Positions 60,841-64,000 of a DNA stretch of 64,000 nucleotides are shown piece after piece (within the stretch, counting starts at the first letter, position 1; the number at the start of each line of letters is the position of its first letter). Source of the DNA: Tuctoria greenei (lineage: Eukaryota; Streptophyta; Magnoliopsida; Poales; Poaceae); assembly GCA_036927565.1 (NCBI GenBank), contig JAYESD010000002.1, positions 141,801,167 through 141,865,166 on the forward strand, read 5' to 3'. The position numbers and the translations under genes are program-made. The notes beneath the pieces were generated by a model. It had not been told where the DNA came from. It ran no database searches and was given only the letters and a program-made list of their open reading frames with translations.

Positions 60841-62220
60841 TCTCATCTTACCGTACTCCCCCTGATCATGGCATCCTCTAAAAAGACGGCATGCCTTGTT
60901 TCTACAAACTTAGAATGTTGTTCTGGACAATAGAAACGATATCCCTTACTCTTTTCTTCATAGACAATAAAATGGCAACTTACTGTCTTAGAATCCAACT
61001 TACCAATATTTGGGTTAAACAATTTTGCCTCAGCGGGACAGCCCCATATATGCATATAACTTAATGAGGGCTTACGTCCTGTCCACAACTCATACGGTGT
61101 TTTGGGCACCGACTTAGTAGCAACCCGATTTAGCACGTGAATGTCAGTTGTTAATGCCTCCATCCATAAGCTAACCGGCAAATCTGATTGACTTAACATG
61201 GATCTAACCATATCCATTAGCGTACGGTTGCGCTGTTCCGCTATTCCATTTTGCTAAGTCTCATCCGGTGTGGAATACTGGGCAACTATGCCATTTTCCT
61301 GTAGGAACCGAGCAAATGGTCCAGGAACTTGGCCATACGGGGTATGACGACCGTAGTACTCACCACCACGATCGGATCTTACCACTTTAATCTTAATATT
61401 GTGCTGATTTTCAACTTCAGCCTTAAATATCTTAAATTTATCCAACGCTTTAGAGTGTTCCTTAATTGGATAAATATAGCCATAGCGAGAATAGTCATCC
61501 GTGAAGGTTATGAACTAATCAAAACCATCAACAGATACTACGGGAAATGGACCACAAATGTCCGTATGGATTAATTCCAAAATTTCCACACTGCGTATGG
61601 CACCTTTCTTAATTTTTTTAACAAATTTTCCCTTAATGCAATCTTTGCATTCTTGTGAATCCGAAAAATCCAAATGAGGAAGAATCGATTGTGAAATCAA
61701 TTGTTCAATTCTCCCCCTCGAAATATGGCCCAAGCGACAATGACATAATTTCGAAGACATTTCGGAATCGATTCTCTTACGCTTACCCTGATGTGAGGAA
61801 AACTGATTGTCGCTTACAACATTAACATCATCATGCATAGATAATAAGTATAGCATGCCTTGTCACACCAACCATATTATTATCATACTTAATTACACAT
61901 CTGTCTTTGCCAAACTGGCAAACATAACCATCATCATCTAAGCATGACACTGAGATGAGATTTCTACTTAAAGAGGGTACATATAATACATCCTGGAGTG
62001 TAAGTACAAAGCCATTTCTTAATACTAATGGATAATCTCCAATGGCTTTCACTTCAGCTTTATGTCCATCAGCAACTTTAATGGCCCTTTCCCCTCTTTC
62101 TAGGGTCCTCCTCATATTTAACCCCTGCAATGAATTGCAAACGTGCACAGTGGTACCTGAGTCAATCCACCAAGAAGATGGTGTATAATCTAAAAGCAGG
62201 GATTCATCAACAAAGGTCAC
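60841..62220 (-). pseudogene. Copia E protease and integrase
   Basis: Protease WWIDSGTTVHVCN (62180-62140) with D-S-G. GAG-pre-integrase HCRLGHISRGRIEQL...CKDCIKGKF (61745-61615). Integrase: LIHTDICGPF, VRSDRGGEYYG, then QNGIAEQRNRT after a UAG (61254-61256). The C-terminal region is WTGRKPSLSYMHIWGCPAEA. Interrupted by three stops; domains are complete in order. Confidence 0.9.
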
Positions 62221-63190
62221 AAAGTCATTACCATTTTTGCAACACCATTTAAGGAAGCCTATGCAATCCTTCTGATGGTGACCTTTGTCTAAACAAAAGC
62301 AGCACTGATCTTTTTCACTTTCACATCCTTATTGTAAGGATGGCTTTGTGGAAACTTACCCTTATCTTTATCATGGTGAGAAGAACCATGATACTTAAAA
62401 TATTGTATAGAAGAATAACTCTTCTTAGCCTTACCTTTTCCCTTCACGTAATTAATAGCATCATAACCGTGAAGGGACTTAATCCTCTCTTCCTCCTGAA
62501 CACACATAGCCATGAGTTTTTCTATCTTCCATAGTTCAGGTTGAGAGTTGTAGTTGATGACAAAAGTCTCAAATTCCTTAGGAAGTGAGGCAATGATGAG
62601 ATGCACAATGAACTCATCTTTAATCCCCAAATCCATAGGCTTAAGCTTTGCAGCCATATTTGTCATCCTTAAGATGTGCTCACGCACACCACCTCCATGA
62701 TACTTTTCAGTAACAAGCCTCTTGATAAGAGTTCTTGCAGTGGCCTTAGAAGAACCAGTAAAGTGATTCTCTATCCTTTGGAGGTATTCAACAGCAGTTT
62801 CGCATTCAGGGATTGCTCCCTGAATGGCCTCAGTGATAGTGCCCTTAATTACCATCAAACATTTCCTGTTTGATTTCTTTCACTTATAACAATCAATGTC
62901 ATAAGCCAGTAACTCAGTAGTATATTCCTTTATCCTCACGGCAAAGGCTTACTGAGTTTCATCATCATTTCTTACTGGTTCAACCGGTGCAACCAGATAT
63001 GGAGTAGTGAGAGCCAAGTCTATCTCAGAGACTGTCAAAGCAATCTCCAACTTCTCTCGCCATCTCCCATAATTGCTTCCATTGAGTGGATCAATAGAAG
63101 CGATGAAACTCAGTGCTGAATTCGCATTGGAGGAACCTTCATAATCAAAAACCAAAATCAAGAAGAATGCATAGATGTTAACCACAAGAA
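62221..63190 (-). pseudogene. Copia E gag
   Basis: N-terminal PLNGSNYGRWREKLEIAL (about 63085). The gag domain is 62858-62289 (ATARTLIKRLVTEKYHGGGV, LIIASLPKEFETFVINY). A frameshift near 62290 puts the knuckle CCFCLDKGHHQKDC (CX2CX4HX4C) in another frame, and a stop near 62949 splits the N-terminus. The start codon is uncertain. Confidence 0.82.
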
Positions 63191-63624
63191 AATGATGAGT
63201 TTTATCTTTCACTTTGGTTACTCGACCAAAACTCAACATTTGAGAACAACTGAAAATCAACATAGTAATTTATCTTCGCTTTGGTTACTCGACCAAATTA
63301 CTATGTTCTTACAAAAAGAATGTCATTAATGCCTTTTGCTTTGGTTACTCAGCCAATAATGACATTAAAACTTAACATTGAAGAACAACTGAAATACATA
63401 GTAATTTATCTTTCGCTTTGGTTACTCGACCAAATTACTATGTACTTAGAAAGAAAAATGTCATTAATGCCTTTCGCTTTGGTGAATCGGCCAATAATGA
63501 CATTAATATATCTTAAAAACATGAAAATTCTATCTTTCACTTCGGTTACTCAATAGAATTCCATGCAACTTAAATTGACATAGCAATTTATCTTTCGCTT
63601 TGGTTACTCGACCAAATTGCTATG
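63191..63624. repeat. Seven-hairpin array in Copia E leader
   Basis: Seven inverted repeats share a loop like tttcgctttggttactcgac. Arms: 63191-63203/63228-63240; 63259-63271/63295-63307 (13 bp perfect); 63319-63328/63357-63366 (10 perfect); 63395-63407/63432-63444 (13 perfect); 63457-63466/63495-63504 (10 perfect); 63526-63533/63553-63560; 63579-63589/63614-63624 (11 perfect). Two stem types alternate (catagtaattt and aatgtcatta). The loop itself can form tttggt/accaaa. It lies upstream of gag in element sense. Confidence 0.85.
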
Positions 63625-64000
63625 AAGATATAAACTTAATTCACAGTGGAAGCTTAATTTAATAAGCAAACTTAATTGTATAGTACGGACTAGTCCGCAC
63701 ATGGCCAGACTAGTCCGAACTCTTACAGTATGGTTTTTGGACTAGTCCGGTCCATACGCCGGACAAGTCCGGTTCCATCAAAAACATTTGATCTGTTCTT
63801 TATTGAACTTTTCGAGTTTAGTCCGTACTATTCCGGACTAGTCGACCAACCCCGGAAAAGTTTCATATAAAAACCCGGAAAATGTCGAAATACCCAAAAG
63901 GGAATCTTAATCTTACCATCTTACCAAATCAACTTAATTTTCACAATGGATTTCAATCCAAAGTGCTTAATTGGTTTTCAATCAGATGAACGCGTCAAAA
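63625..64000. other. Copia E leader, rest
   Basis: AT-rich with five ggactagtccg-type words (63684-63850), as in the 3' LTR. It could be leader or already the inner part of the 5' LTR, but no PBS is visible before the window ends. No gene. Confidence 0.45.

Larger units (their letters stand above)
58144..64000 (-). mobile_element. Copia E, right end outside window
   Basis: Minus-strand Copia inserted in Gypsy D gag. The 3' LTR (58144-58765), pol, gag and a long 5' leader are visible; the 5' LTR and right target copy are not. The left pentamer is taggc (58139-58143). Most of pol is readable with scattered stops. Confidence 0.88.

Noticed and set aside
63191..63624. CRISPR-like array
   Set aside because: Repeats are imperfect, spacers are self-complementary arms, and the setting is a plant retrotransposon leader.

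Overview
This window is plant nuclear DNA, almost certainly from a grass. It is a nest of LTR retrotransposons plus MITEs and a LINE relic. I found no intact host gene. Grass origin is inferred from a Tat-lineage Gypsy family with an antisense ORF, SIRE-type Copia elements, a Stowaway, a Tourist/Harbinger-like element and a SMART-sized TRIM. The species cannot be named from the sequence.

Layout. 1-1476 is a Copia LTR whose start lies outside the window. It sits inside Gypsy F (minus strand, 1477-6585), which shows its 5' LTR, gag-protease and part of pol. 6586-16058 is an older eroded region: an 80-bp tandem duplication, a short Stowaway, a hAT-like fragment, AT-rich unassigned DNA, an array of small hairpins (9951-10340), a solo Copia LTR (11237-12633), a primer-binding site of another element, a hAT MITE with 8-bp target duplications (13087-13566), a LINE reverse-transcriptase relic (13650-15051) and a TRIM (15798-16058). 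A TA/GT microsatellite then abuts Gypsy D.

Gypsy D (Tekay/Del-like, plus strand, from 16187) is the backbone of the rest. Its 2.56-kb 5' LTR is split by Gypsy A (17518-30383, TSD aatat). Its first ORF is split by Gypsy C (minus strand, 32319-56808, TSD gacac). Its gag is split by Copia E (minus strand, from 58144 past the window end). Gypsy C is itself split by Copia B (minus strand, 38049-48959, TSD cctaa) and by a 672-bp Harbinger-like element (52384-53055, TSD tta). The order D, then A and C, then B agrees with LTR divergence read by eye: roughly 9 percent for A and C, about 4 percent for B.

Gypsy A, C and F are one family. Each carries gag with a CX2HX4HX4C knuckle, an aspartic protease and RT; A and C also show two RNase H domains and integrase in the window, while F is cut at the second RNase H. 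A and C also show, between pol and the 3' LTR, a gene on the opposite strand. It has a putative-gypsy-type-transposon domain, an acidic Pro-Glu-Ala repeat region and a long coiled coil, and both copies have a 78-bp GT-AG intron at the same place. All three family members share a UAG stop between protease and RT. Copia B has an additional sense-strand ORF between RNase H and the 3' LTR. Copia E has a 5' leader with seven hairpins that share a loop but have different self-complementary stems. Every protein-coding element seen carries disabling stops or frameshifts.
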